A stretch of 64,000 nt of DNA from JBMOOG01 sp049324535 (lineage in GTDB: Bacteria > Pseudomonadota > Alphaproteobacteria > Rhodobacterales > Rhodobacteraceae). Position numbers and translations under genes: made by a program. The notes under the pieces are model-generated. The model ran no database searches and was not told the origin of the DNA. It was given only the letters and a program-made list of their open reading frames with translations. Within the stretch, counting starts at the first letter, position 1. The number at the start of each line of letters is the position of its first letter. Positions 50,176-59,349 of this stretch are shown piece by piece. The stretch spans positions 46,531-110,530 of the forward strand of contig JBMOOG010000013.1 in assembly GCA_049324535.1 (NCBI GenBank), given 5' to 3'.

Positions 50176-51135
50176 ATGGCCCTTGAAGACGCGAAAACTG
50201 AGGTCGATCTGGCCTTCACCCGGCGCGAGGCGAAGGGCCTCGCCTTCGAGAACGCCTTCGGCGGCGCCACGAGCTTTCTGCGGCGCCCCTACACCAAGGA
50301 TCTGACCGGCATCGACCTCGCGGTGACCGGAATCCCCTTCGACCAGGCGGTGACCCACCGGCCGGGCACGCGCTTCGGGCCGCGCGCCCTCCGCGAGGCC
50401 TCGACGCTTCAGCCCTATGATCCGCCCTACGGCTGGGGATTCTCGCCGCTCGAGACCATCGCGGTCGCGGACTGCGGCGATCTGGCCTTCGACTACGCGC
50501 GCACGCCGGACTTTCCCGCCGCCGTGACCGCCCATATCGCCGGCATCCTCGCGCAGGGGGCGGGCACGGTCGCGCTCGGGGGCGACCACTACATGACCCT
50601 GCCGATCCTGCGCGCCTATGCTGACCGGTTCGGGCCGATGGCGGTGATCCAGTTCGACGCCCATTCCGATCTCTGGGCGGACGACGACCTGACCCGGATC
50701 GACCATGGCACGATGATGTACAAGGCGGTGAAGTCCGGCTTCGTCGATGCGGCCCGCTCGGTCCAGATCGGGATCCGCACCGAATGCGACGACTACCTGG
50801 GCGTTCAGGTCATCGACGCGCCCGAGGTGCACCGGATCGGCGCGGATGCGGTGGCGGCCAGGGTGCGCGCCATCGTCGGCGACGCGCCCTGTTATCTCAC
50901 CTTCGACATCGACGCGCTCGACCCCGCCTTCGCCCCGGGGACCGGCACGCCGGTCTGGGGCGGGCTGGCCAGCTGGCAGGCGGCGGCGATCCTGCGGGCG
51001 CTGGCGGGCATCGACCTTCGCGGCGGGGATGTGGTCGAGGTGTCGCCCCCCTACGACACGACCGGGGCGACCGCGATCGCCGGGGCCCATGTCGCGCATG
51101 AGCTGATCTGTCTCTACGCCTGGAACCGGCGCTAG
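50176..51135 (+). CDS. speB: agmatinase-type ureohydrolase
   Basis: A 319-residue binuclear-manganese enzyme. Metal ligands are in GGDHY, FDAHSDLW and DIDALDPAFAPGTGTP, with the His in DHGTMMYKAVK. It removes urea from agmatine or a related guanidino compound to yield putrescine or similar. Guanidinobutyrase and proclavaminate amidinohydrolase are close relatives, so agmatine is the usual but not proven substrate. The start at 50176 has GAGG five bases upstream. It converges with the dimethylglycine dehydrogenase-like gene after 11 bases. Confidence 0.86.
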   Translation: MALEDAKTEVDLAFTRREAKGLAFENAFGGATSFLRRPYTKDLTGIDLAVTGIPFDQAVTHRPGTRFGPRALREASTLQPYDPPYGWGFSPLETIAVADCGDLAFDYARTPDFPAAVTAHIAGILAQGAGTVALGGDHYMTLPILRAYADRFGPMAVIQFDAHSDLWADDDLTRIDHGTMMYKAVKSGFVDAARSVQIGIRTECDDYLGVQVIDAPEVHRIGADAVAARVRAIVGDAPCYLTFDIDALDPAFAPGTGTPVWGGLASWQAAAILRALAGIDLRGGDVVEVSPPYDTTGATAIAGAHVAHELICLYAWNRR

Positions 51136-51146
51136 GGCCGGCCGGG

Positions 51147-53573
51147 TCAGCCGCGCATCCGCGTGGCCTCCGGGTCCCAGAGCGGGGCGTCGTGGAGCCG
51201 CGCGGGGCGGCGGTCGCCGAGGATCTCGATCTCGACCGCGAGGCCCTCGCGGATCGCCTCGACCGGCAGGAAGCCCATGGCGACCGACTGCCCGGTCCAG
51301 TGCGAATAGCCGCCCGAGGTGCAGAAGCCCTGCACGCGGCCGTCAAGCCAGATCGGCTCGTAGGCCACCACATCCGCCCCGTCGGCCTCGACGATGAAGT
51401 GGCAGAGGCGCCGCGTCGGCCCGCTGGCGCGCTCGGCCGAGGCCGCGGCCTTGCCGATCCAGTCGGCGGGCTTGTTCCAGCGGATGAAGCGGTCCATCCC
51501 GGTTTCGGCCGGCGTGTAGTCGGGCGAGAATTCGCGGCCCCAGGAGCCGAACCAGCGGTCGAGCCGGAGGCTCATCATGGCGCGCATGCCGAAGGGCCGC
51601 AGGCCGAGGTCCTGACCCGCGTCCCAGAGCGCGTTCCAGAGCGCGCGCTGCGCCATGATGTCCACGTAGATCTCGTAGCCGAGATCGCCGGTGTAGCTCA
51701 CGCGCTGCACGAGGCCGTCGGCCATGCCGACGGTCATGCGGCGCGCCGCCATGAAGGGCAGGGCGGCGGTCGAGACGTCCGACCGCGTCACCCGCGCCAA
51801 GAGCTCGCGCGCCTTCGGGCCGGCGATCTGGAAGCCGGTGAGCCGGTCCGAGACGTTCTCGACGCTGACCCCGGCTTCGAGGTGGCGCTCGAACCAGCGC
51901 CGGTGCTGGTCTTGCGCGCCGTAGCTGCCGGTGATCTGGAATTCGGTCTCCGAGAGGCAGGTGACGGTGAAATCGCCGAGGATGCGGCCGCGCGGCGACA
52001 GCATCGGCGTCAGCGTGATGCGTCCCGGCCCCGGGATCGCGCCCGCCATCATCCGGTCGAGCCAGACCCGCGCCCGGGGCCCGCGCACGCGGAACTTGCC
52101 GAAGTTCTGGATCTCGTTGATGCCCACCGCCTCGCGCACGGCGCGGACCTCCTGCGCGACCGCCTCCCAGGCGTTCGAGCGGCGGAAGGACGGGGTCTCG
52201 TAGAGGGGCTCGCCGGGGAGCGCGTGGTAGTTCACCACCTCGAGCCCGTATTGCTGGCCCCAGACCGCGCGCAGGCCGGTGAAGGTGTCGTACATCGGCG
52301 TGGTGCGGAACGGGCGCGCGGCGGGGCGTTCCTCGTTCGGGTAGCTGACCGAGAACCGCATCTGGTAGTTCTCGATCACCTTCGGAACCGTGTAGCCCGG
52401 CGTCGTCCAGCGGCCGAAGCGCGCCACGTCGAAGCCGCGCGGATCGACCTCGGTCTCGCCGTGGGTCATCCATTCGGCCAGCGCCTTGCCCATGCCCCCG
52501 CCCTGGCTGAAGCCCGCCATGACCGCGCAGGCCGACCAGTAGTTCCTGAGCCCCGGCACCGGCCCGATCAGCGGGTTGCCGTCGGGGGCGAAGGTGAAGG
52601 GGCCGTGGATCACCCGCTTGACGCCGGCACGCTCCAGCACTGGAAAGCGCCGGTAGGCGAAGGCGACCGAGTCCACGATCTTGGTGAAGTCCTCGTTCAG
52701 GAGTTCATGGCCGAAGTCCCAGGGCGTGCCGTCGAGCGCCCAGGGCTGGCAGGGCTTTTCGTAGAAGCCGATGCAGAGGCCGCGGCCTTCCTGGCGCAGA
52801 TAGCTCTCGCCGCCGGGGTCCATGACATGGGGAAATTCCTTGCCCGATTTCAGGATGTCCATGATCTCGGGGATGTCATCGGTCACCAGATACTGGTGCG
52901 CCATCGGCAGAAGCGGCAGGTAGACCCCGGCCATCGCGCCCACCTCGCGCGCCCAGAGACCGGCGGCGTTCACCAGATGCTCGGCGTGGATCGTGCCCTT
53001 TTCGGTCACCACGTCCCAGCCGCCATCGGGGCGCGGGTTCGTTTCCAGCACCCGGTTGTGCAGCACGATCTCCGCGCCGCCCATGCGCGCGGCCTTTGCG
53101 TAGGCATGGGTCGTACCCGAGGGGTCGAGGTGGCCGTCGAGCGGGTCGTAGAGCGCGCCGATGATGCCGTCGAGATTCACCTGACCGTAGGTGAACGTCT
53201 CGATCTCGGCCGGGCCGAGGATCTCGGTGTGCAGGCCCATGTAGCGGTGCTTGGCGCGTTCGGCCTTCAGCATCTCGAACCGCGCGGCGTTGTCGGCGAG
53301 CGTGATGCCGCCCACATGGTGCAGGCCGCAGGAGAGGCCGGTGATCGCTTCGAGTTCCTTGTAGAGCCGGATGGTGTAGCCCTGCAGCGCCGCCATGTTG
53401 GTGTCGCCGTTCAGGGTGTGAAAGCCACCCGCCGCGTGCCAGGTCGAGCCCGAGGTCAGCTCGGAGCGCTCGATCAGCATCACGTCCTTCCAGCCGAAGC
53501 GGGTCAGGTGGTAGAGCACCGAACAGCCGACGACGCCGCCGCCGATCACCAGTGCCTGAACATGGGTCTTCAT
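51147..53573 (-). CDS. dimethylglycine dehydrogenase-like FAD/GcvT protein
   Basis: An 808-residue two-part enzyme. Residues about 1-390 form a DAO-fold FAD domain with IGGGVVGCSVLYHL near residue 10 and HAAGGFHTLNGD shortly after. Residues about 430-808 are the GcvT/FAO-type folate-binding region with FGKFRVRGPRARVWLDRMMAG, SYTGDLGYEIYV and GMRAMMSLRLDRWFGSWG. Such enzymes demethylate dimethylglycine or sarcosine onto tetrahydrofolate. Which N-methyl substrate is used is unclear. It lies just downstream of the liv transporter genes on the same strand; a 121-base gap with two palindromes separates them. Confidence 0.88.
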   Translation of the reverse strand: MKTHVQALVIGGGVVGCSVLYHLTRFGWKDVMLIERSELTSGSTWHAAGGFHTLNGDTNMAALQGYTIRLYKELEAITGLSCGLHHVGGITLADNAARFEMLKAERAKHRYMGLHTEILGPAEIETFTYGQVNLDGIIGALYDPLDGHLDPSGTTHAYAKAARMGGAEIVLHNRVLETNPRPDGGWDVVTEKGTIHAEHLVNAAGLWAREVGAMAGVYLPLLPMAHQYLVTDDIPEIMDILKSGKEFPHVMDPGGESYLRQEGRGLCIGFYEKPCQPWALDGTPWDFGHELLNEDFTKIVDSVAFAYRRFPVLERAGVKRVIHGPFTFAPDGNPLIGPVPGLRNYWSACAVMAGFSQGGGMGKALAEWMTHGETEVDPRGFDVARFGRWTTPGYTVPKVIENYQMRFSVSYPNEERPAARPFRTTPMYDTFTGLRAVWGQQYGLEVVNYHALPGEPLYETPSFRRSNAWEAVAQEVRAVREAVGINEIQNFGKFRVRGPRARVWLDRMMAGAIPGPGRITLTPMLSPRGRILGDFTVTCLSETEFQITGSYGAQDQHRRWFERHLEAGVSVENVSDRLTGFQIAGPKARELLARVTRSDVSTAALPFMAARRMTVGMADGLVQRVSYTGDLGYEIYVDIMAQRALWNALWDAGQDLGLRPFGMRAMMSLRLDRWFGSWGREFSPDYTPAETGMDRFIRWNKPADWIGKAAASAERASGPTRRLCHFIVEADGADVVAYEPIWLDGRVQGFCTSGGYSHWTGQSVAMGFLPVEAIREGLAVEIEILGDRRPARLHDAPLWDPEATRMRG

Positions 53574-53620
53574 CGCGGCCTCCGCCCTACGGTCCCCCAC
53601 AGTCAAGGGGCCGGGACGGG

Positions 53621-53653
53621 TTCGAGCATGTCGAAAGACGACACGGCGTGTCG
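53621..53653 (-). promoter_or_regulatory. two adjacent palindromes between livM and the dehydrogenase gene
   Basis: TTCGA-N5-TCGAA (53621-53635) and CGACACG-G-CGTGTCG (53639-53653). On the minus strand the second is followed by TCTTTC, so it could end the liv transcript; the first resembles a small operator. They lie about 50-80 bases before the dehydrogenase start codon. Confidence 0.4.
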
Positions 53654-53694
53654 GGACCGGACCGCCGATGCCGGCCGGTGCAGGGGGAGCCGGC

Positions 53695-54996
53695 TCAGCG
53701 TTCCGGCAGGAGGCCCCGCGGGCTGAAGCGCAGCACCAGAAGCAGGATCAGCCCCATGGTCAGCAGGCGCATGTGCGCGGCGGATTCGACCAGATGGGTC
53801 TTGAGCGGCCCCTCCGCCATGCCCGCGGTCACGAAGCCCATCAGCGCGTTGCCCCAGGGCTCGACCTTGATCCAGAGGAACCAGATCAGGAAGGCGCCGA
53901 GCACCGCGCCCCAGTTGTTGCCCGATCCGCCGACGATCACCATCACCCAGATCAGGAAGGTGTAGCGCAGCGGGTTGTAGGTGCCGGGCGTGAGCTGCCC
54001 GTCGAGCGTCACCATCATCGCGCCGGCAAGCCCGCAGACCGCCGAGCCGAGGATGAAGATCTGCAGATGCCGGCCGGTCACGTCCTTGCCCATGGCCTCG
54101 GCGGCGGTCTCGTTGTCGCGCACGGCGCGCATCATCCGGCCCCAGGGGCTTTTCAGCGCCTTCTCGCTGAGCCAGATGAGCGCGAGCACCACGACGAGGA
54201 ACAGTGCGCCGTAGAGGAGCTTGACCACCACCGTCGAGGCCGTGACCACGTCGGACCCGAAGAAGGCGGCGAAGTCCTGAAAGCCGGCGCTGGCCTGAAG
54301 GTCGGTCTCGTAGGGGACCGGGCGGGGGATGTTGATGATGTTCTTCACGCCGCGGGCCAGCCAGTCCTCGTTCTTCATCACCGCGATGATGATCTCGCCG
54401 ATCCCGAGCGTGGCGATGGCCAGGTAGTCCGACCGCAGGCCAAGCGCGGTCTTGCCGACAAGCCAGGCGGCGCCCGCCGCCATCAGCCCGCCGACCGGCC
54501 AGGACAGAAGGACCGGCAGCCCGAGCCCGCCGATGTTGCCGTAGGTGGCGGGGTTGTTGGCCTCGATGGCCTCGGCGGCCGGATCGAAGAGCCCGCGGTA
54601 GAGCGCGAAGCCGCCGATCAGGAGCGCCAGGATCGCCAGGGTGCGGGCGTATCCCGCGGCCATGCGTCCATAGAGCCAGACCGCCGCGGCGATGACGGCG
54701 GCGCCGGTCAGAAGCGCCACGACCAGCCGCGTTCCGCCCGCCGCCCAGGCCTCGCCGACCGGCGCGGTGGACACCAGAACCGGGGCAAGGCCGCCCAGCG
54801 CGACGAAGCCCACGACCCCCACGTTGAAGAGTCCCGCGTAGCCCCATTGCATGTTCACGCCCAGCGCCATGATCGCCGAGATCAGACCCATGTTGACGAT
54901 GCCCAGGGCCGTGTTCCAGCTCGAGGTGAGGCCCTCCATCACGATCAGGGCCGCGACGAGCGCGAAGAGCAGCGGAGCGCGCAGGTTGCCGGTCAT
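53695..54996 (-). CDS. livM: ABC transporter permease, LivM type
   Basis: A 433-residue inner-membrane permease of the branched-chain amino acid transporter family, with about ten hydrophobic segments. The N-terminal ALGVNMQWGYAGLFNVGVVGFVALGG and the EAA-like GLRSDYLAIATLGIGEII are family hallmarks. It is longer than average because of an insert around residues 85-160. The start overlaps the livH stop by four bases. The liv family moves branched-chain amino acids, urea, amides or other solutes; the cargo here is undetermined. Confidence 0.9.
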   Translation of the reverse strand: MTGNLRAPLLFALVAALIVMEGLTSSWNTALGIVNMGLISAIMALGVNMQWGYAGLFNVGVVGFVALGGLAPVLVSTAPVGEAWAAGGTRLVVALLTGAAVIAAAVWLYGRMAAGYARTLAILALLIGGFALYRGLFDPAAEAIEANNPATYGNIGGLGLPVLLSWPVGGLMAAGAAWLVGKTALGLRSDYLAIATLGIGEIIIAVMKNEDWLARGVKNIINIPRPVPYETDLQASAGFQDFAAFFGSDVVTASTVVVKLLYGALFLVVVLALIWLSEKALKSPWGRMMRAVRDNETAAEAMGKDVTGRHLQIFILGSAVCGLAGAMMVTLDGQLTPGTYNPLRYTFLIWVMVIVGGSGNNWGAVLGAFLIWFLWIKVEPWGNALMGFVTAGMAEGPLKTHLVESAAHMRLLTMGLILLLVLRFSPRGLLPER

Positions 54997-56003
54997 ACCG
55001 ATTTCCCCTTGAAGAGCCCCGTGGGCTTGAACAGCAGGACGATGATGAGGATCGCGAAGCTGACGGCGAACTTGTAGTCGGTGGACAGAAGCTGCATCAG
55101 CCCCTCGGGCGCCAGTCTTTCCGGCAGCAGATAGGTCGCGACCTTCTTCCAGGCGTAGGTCACGCCGACCTCGGAGAAGGCGATGAGGAAGCCGCCCGCG
55201 ATCGCCCCCAGCGGATTGCCGAGCCCGCCCACGATGGCGGCGGCGAAGATCGGCAGCAGAAGCTGGTAGTAGTTGAAGGTCTTGAACGCCTTGTCGAGCC
55301 CGTAGAGGACCCCGGCGATGGTGGCGAGACCGGCCACGATGATCCAGGTGACGCGCACCACCCGCTCGGGGTTGATGCCGGACAGGAGCGCCAGATCCTC
55401 GTTGTCGGAAAAGGCGCGCATCGACTTGCCGGTGCGGGTGCGGTTCAGGAACCAGAAGAGCGCGGCGACGGTGATGACCGCGGTCGCGAGGGTGATGACC
55501 TGGGTGCCCCGAAGCGCCAGCCCCTCGGAGAGCCCGCTCCAGGCCTTGAAGTCGTTGGCCGACACCAGGAAACGCCCGCCGTCGTCGAAGCGGATCTCGT
55601 CCACCCCGATGATGAGGCGGGTGAGGCCGTTCATCACGAACATCACGCCGACCGAGACGATGACCAGGATCACCGGCGCGGCGCGCTGCTTGCGGTAGAA
55701 GCGGTAGACCACGCGGTCGGTCCCCAGCGCCAGAAGCGCGGTGGCCGCGATGCCCACGGGAATGGCCAGGAGCGCGGTCGGCAGGGGCGCGATCGCGATG
55801 CCCCGGCCCTGAAGCCACCAGGTGACCAGGATGGTGATCGCGGCGCCGAAGGCCATGGTGTCGCCATGCGCGAAGTTCGAGAAGCGCAGGATCCCGTAGA
55901 TCAGGGTCACGCCCAGCGCCCCGAGCGCCAGCTGGGCGCCGTAGGCGGTCGCGGGGATCACGACGAAGTTCAGAAGCGCGACGAGCGCGTTGAGCAGATC
56001 CAT
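54993..56003 (-). CDS. livH: ABC transporter permease, LivH type
   Basis: A 336-residue inner-membrane permease. GALGVTLIYGILRFSNFAHGDTMAFGA near the N-terminus, RAFSDNEDLALLSGI (the cytoplasmic coupling loop that contacts the ATPase) and AAAIVGGLGNPLGAIAGG are diagnostic. It pairs with LivM to form the channel. It follows the secreted-protein gene after 28 bases and overlaps livM by four. Confidence 0.92.
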   Translation of the reverse strand: MDLLNALVALLNFVVIPATAYGAQLALGALGVTLIYGILRFSNFAHGDTMAFGAAITILVTWWLQGRGIAIAPLPTALLAIPVGIAATALLALGTDRVVYRFYRKQRAAPVILVIVSVGVMFVMNGLTRLIIGVDEIRFDDGGRFLVSANDFKAWSGLSEGLALRGTQVITLATAVITVAALFWFLNRTRTGKSMRAFSDNEDLALLSGINPERVVRVTWIIVAGLATIAGVLYGLDKAFKTFNYYQLLLPIFAAAIVGGLGNPLGAIAGGFLIAFSEVGVTYAWKKVATYLLPERLAPEGLMQLLSTDYKFAVSFAILIIVLLFKPTGLFKGKSV

Positions 56004-56031
56004 CAGCGGACTCCGGGCAGGGGCGACTGGG

Positions 56032-56406
56032 TCACTGGGTCACCTCGCAGGCGAGAAAACGGATGCGGGCCGACCCATCGGCCCCGCGGTGATGCCAGAG
56101 CGCGCGCGTCGCGTCCGACAGAAGCAGCGCATCGGCGGCGCCGGGCGCCTCCGACCAGAGCCAGGGGCCGGCATCGCCGAGGCCGCGCGCCTCGACCGGC
56201 CCGCTCCCCGCGTCCAGCGTGAAGAGGCCCGACCCGTCGTCCGCGAGCTGCCGGGGCTCCAGCCGGAAGCGGACGGGCGTGCCGGACCCGGTGCAGAGGC
56301 CGGCCGCGTCGCAATCCTGCAGGACCGTGCAGTCGAAGACCCGCGCGGCGCCTTCGGCATGGGCGGCGCCGGCGGCAAGGCCGAGGACGAGCGGGATGCA
56401 CCGCAC
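56032..56406 (-). CDS. secreted cysteine-containing protein of unknown function inside the liv operon
   Basis: A 124-residue protein with a signal peptide (MRCIPLVLGLAAGAAHA) and cysteines near 26, 32, 38 and 119 (VFDCTVLQDCDAAGLC and FLACEV), able to form disulfides in the periplasm. The rest looks like a small beta-rich domain (GTPVRFRLEPRQLADDGSG, DALLLSDATRALW). No domain recognised. It starts four bases after livF ends and precedes livH by 28 bases, so it is co-transcribed with the transporter. Confidence 0.7.
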   Translation of the reverse strand: MRCIPLVLGLAAGAAHAEGAARVFDCTVLQDCDAAGLCTGSGTPVRFRLEPRQLADDGSGLFTLDAGSGPVEARGLGDAGPWLWSEAPGAADALLLSDATRALWHHRGADGSARIRFLACEVTQ

Positions 56407-56409
56407 CGC

Positions 56410-57120
56410 TCAGCCCCCCAGGAAGGTGCGCCGCACCTCGGGATCGGCCAGAAGCTCGGCCCCGGTCCCGGTGAAGCGGTTCGCGCCCTGCACCAGCACA
56501 TAGCCCACATCGGCGATCGCCAGCGCCTGGCGCGCGTTCTGCTCGACCATCAGGATCGAGATCCCGGTGCGCGCCACCTCGATGATGCGGTCGAAGAGCT
56601 CGTCCATGACGATGGGCGAGACGCCCGCGGTCGGCTCGTCCAGCATCAGGACCTGCGGCTGGGTCATCAGCGCCCGGCCCACGGCCACCTGCTGGCGCTG
56701 GCCGCCCGACAGCTCGCCCGCCGCCTGCCGCCGCTTGTCGCGCAGCACCGGGAAGAGCGCATAGACCTGTTCCATGGTGGCGCGGATGTCGTCGCGGCGC
56801 AGGAAGGCGCCCATCTCGAGGTTCTCCTCGACCGACATCGAGGGAAAGACGTTGTGGGTCTGCGGCACGAAGGCCATGCCCTTGGCCACCCGGTCCTGCG
56901 GGCTCAGGCGGGTGATGTCCTCGCCCTTGAGGCGCACCTGCCCGCCGCGCAGCTTCAGCATCCCGAAGACCGCCTTCATCGCCGTGGACTTGCCCGCACC
57001 GTTCGGGCCGACGATCACCGCGATCTTGCCGCGGTCCACCCCGATGGTGCAGTCGTGCAGGATGTCGGCCGCACCGTAGCCGCCGGTCATCGACTCTCCG
57101 ATCAGGAACGGTTCAGCCAT
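56410..57120 (-). CDS. livF: ABC transporter ATP-binding protein, LivF type
   Basis: A 236-residue cytoplasmic ATPase. Walker A is GPNGAGKST at 38-46, the signature is LSGGQRQ and Walker B is VLMLDEPTAGVSP. It pairs with LivG. The start overlaps the livG 3' end by eight bases. Confidence 0.93.
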   Translation of the reverse strand: MAEPFLIGESMTGGYGAADILHDCTIGVDRGKIAVIVGPNGAGKSTAMKAVFGMLKLRGGQVRLKGEDITRLSPQDRVAKGMAFVPQTHNVFPSMSVEENLEMGAFLRRDDIRATMEQVYALFPVLRDKRRQAAGELSGGQRQQVAVGRALMTQPQVLMLDEPTAGVSPIVMDELFDRIIEVARTGISILMVEQNARQALAIADVGYVLVQGANRFTGTGAELLADPEVRRTFLGG

Positions 57121-57901
57121 GGGCGACGACCTTGTTCTTGAGCCCGCGTCCGAGATAGGCCTCGATCACCGCCTCGTTTTCCATGATGTGCGCGGCCGAT
57201 CCCTTGGCCAGCACCTTGCCCTCGGCCATCACGATCACCGGGTCGCAGAGCCGCCCGATGAAGTCCATGTCGTGCTCGATCACGCAGAAGGTATAGCCGC
57301 GCTCGCGGTTGAGCCGCACGATCGCGTCCCCGATGGTGTTGAGGAGCGTGCGGTTCACCCCGGCGCCCACCTCGTCGAGGAAGACGACCTTGGCGTCGAC
57401 CATCATGGTCCGGCCAAGCTCGAGGAGCTTCTTCTGCCCCCCCGAGAGGTTTCCGGCCTTCTCCTCGGCCAGATGGGAAATCGTCAGGAAGTCGAGAACC
57501 TCGTCGGCCTTCCGCGCCAGGGCGCGTTCCTCGTCGCGGATGCGGGCCCGCGCGAACCAGGTGTTCCAGAGCCGCTCGCCCGACTGGCCCGCCGGCACCA
57601 TCATCAGGTTCTCGCGCACGGTCATCGAGGAAAACTCGTGGGCGATCTGGAAGGTGCGCAGCAGACCCTTGTGGAAAAGCTCGTGCGGGCTCAGCCCGGT
57701 GATGTCCTCGCCGTCCATCAACACCCGGCCCGAGGTCGGCTTGTAGACCCCCGCGATGACGTTGAAGAGCGTGGACTTGCCCGCCCCGTTCGGCCCGATG
57801 AGCCCGGTGATCGAACCGGTCGCGATCTCGATGCTCGCCCCGTCGACGGCACGGAATCCGCCGAAATGCTTGTGCAGATCCTCGACGACGATCATGCGCA
57901 T
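57113..57901 (-). CDS. livG: ABC transporter ATP-binding protein, LivG type
   Basis: A 262-residue ATPase. Walker A GPNGAGKST lies at 36-44, the signature LSGGQKK follows, and Walker B is VVFLDEVGAGVN, where the usual P of DEP is V. The C-terminal ENEAVIEAYLGRG is typical of LivG. An ATG at 57895 is an alternative start. It is the first gene after the intercistronic terminator that follows livK. Confidence 0.92.
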   Translation of the reverse strand: MRMIVVEDLHKHFGGFRAVDGASIEIATGSITGLIGPNGAGKSTLFNVIAGVYKPTSGRVLMDGEDITGLSPHELFHKGLLRTFQIAHEFSSMTVRENLMMVPAGQSGERLWNTWFARARIRDEERALARKADEVLDFLTISHLAEEKAGNLSGGQKKLLELGRTMMVDAKVVFLDEVGAGVNRTLLNTIGDAIVRLNRERGYTFCVIEHDMDFIGRLCDPVIVMAEGKVLAKGSAAHIMENEAVIEAYLGRGLKNKVVAHG

Positions 57902-57952
57902 CCCCCTTGCCCCGCGTTTCCGGCGTCGGCGGACGCCCGCGGTGTGCTTATG

Positions 57953-57983
57953 GAAAGGCAGCCCGGAAGCGATCCGGGCTGCC
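57953..57983 (-). terminator. intercistronic terminator between livK and livG
   Basis: On the minus strand a perfect 10-bp stem, GGCAGCCCGG-N7-CCGGGCTGCC, followed by TTTCC. It begins 16 bases after the livK stop. Partial termination would let livK be made in excess over the membrane components, as in many binding-protein operons. Confidence 0.75.
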
Positions 57984-57999
57984 CTTCGGTGTGTCGGTC

Positions 58000-59184
58000 T
58001 CAGCGATATTTGACGGTGCTGTACTTGCCGTCGGCGAACAGGATCTCCTGATAGTTGCCCTTGCTTTCGCCCGGGCCCACCAGTTCCACCGCGCTCGCGC
58101 CCTCGTAGTCGATGTCGGTGCCGGCCGCGATCAGCTCCAGCGCCTTGGCAAGCTCGCCGGGGTAGATCTTCTCGCCGGGAGCGTTGGCCACATCCATGAC
58201 CTTGCCGGCAAAGTCGGTGGACTTCGACGACTTGGCGGCCTGCATCGCCAGCATGATGAGCGCGGCCGCGTCGTAGCTTTCCGGCGCGAAGGCCGAGGTG
58301 CCGTCAAAGCCCGCGGCCGCGGCCATGTCCTTGAACTTGGCGGCGCCGGGGCTGTCGGTGCCCGGATAGGCGCCGTAGGAGCCGTTCAGCTCGGCGCCGA
58401 AGTTGTCGTTCAGCTTCTGGCCGACCATCCCGTCGGGGAAGTAGAAGGTCGAGAAGGCGCCGGAGTCGAGCGCGGCGCGCACGATGCCCGAGCCGCCCTG
58501 GTCGATGTAGCCCGCGACGACCAGCGCGTCGCCGCCGGCCGAGGCCAGAGCCGCGACCTCGGCCGAGTAGTCGGCCTTGCCGTCCTCATGCGCGGCCGAG
58601 ATGGTGACCTTGCCGCCCGCGGCCTCGAAGTTCTTCTGGATCGATTCCGCCAGGCCCTTGCCGTAGTCGTTGTTGGTGTAGGTCAGCGCGATCGACTTGA
58701 CGCCCTTTTCCTTGAGGATGTCGGTGACGACCTCGCCCTGACGCGCGTCCGAGGGCGCGGTGCGGAAGAAGAGGCCCTTGTCCTCGGCGGTCGAGAGCGC
58801 CGGCGAGGTGGCCGAGGGCGAGATCATCACGATGCCGTTCGGCACCGCGACGTTCGACAGGATCGCGCCGGTCACGCCCGAGCAGTCCGCGCCCATGATC
58901 GCGTTGATCTTGTCGGTGGTGACAAGGCGCTCGGCCGCGGCGGTGGCGGCGGCGGCGTCCACGCAGGTCGAATCGCCCCGGATCGAGACGACGGTCGAAC
59001 CGTCGAGCAGCTTGCCCGAGTCGGTCACTTCCTTCATGGCGAGCTCGGCCGCGGTGGCCATGGCCGGGGTGATCGATTCCAGCGGGCCGGTAAAGCCGAG
59101 GATGGTCCCGATCTTGATCTCTTCGGCGAAGGCCGCGCCAGACAGAAGGGCGCCGGCGGCCGTGGCCGCAAGAAGCAGTTTCAT
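58000..59184 (-). CDS. livK: periplasmic substrate-binding protein of the liv transporter
   Basis: A 394-residue type I periplasmic binding protein. A signal peptide (MKLLLAATAAGALLSGAAFA) precedes EEIKIGTILGFTGPLESITPAMA; GADCSGVTGAILSNVAVPNGIVMISPSATSPAL and FRTAPSDARQGEV are typical of the Leu/Ile/Val-binding family. The ligand cannot be assigned. GGGAGTG precedes the ATG. It is transcribed first and separated from the ATPases by a terminator. Confidence 0.92.
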   Translation of the reverse strand: MKLLLAATAAGALLSGAAFAEEIKIGTILGFTGPLESITPAMATAAELAMKEVTDSGKLLDGSTVVSIRGDSTCVDAAAATAAAERLVTTDKINAIMGADCSGVTGAILSNVAVPNGIVMISPSATSPALSTAEDKGLFFRTAPSDARQGEVVTDILKEKGVKSIALTYTNNDYGKGLAESIQKNFEAAGGKVTISAAHEDGKADYSAEVAALASAGGDALVVAGYIDQGGSGIVRAALDSGAFSTFYFPDGMVGQKLNDNFGAELNGSYGAYPGTDSPGAAKFKDMAAAAGFDGTSAFAPESYDAAALIMLAMQAAKSSKSTDFAGKVMDVANAPGEKIYPGELAKALELIAAGTDIDYEGASAVELVGPGESKGNYQEILFADGKYSTVKYR

Positions 59185-59349
59185 TGTTCACTCCCGTGTT
59201 GGAACGTTGTCCTGCGGCGAACCTAGTGCGGCGGTGCAGGCAAAGGCAAGCGTGTTGCGTGGTCGAGAACCGGCGGTTGCACGGGCCGGACCGGTCTCGC
59301 CCACGGCAAGGTGACTGGCGAATCCCTCCCGTGACGCTAGTTTTCCGAC

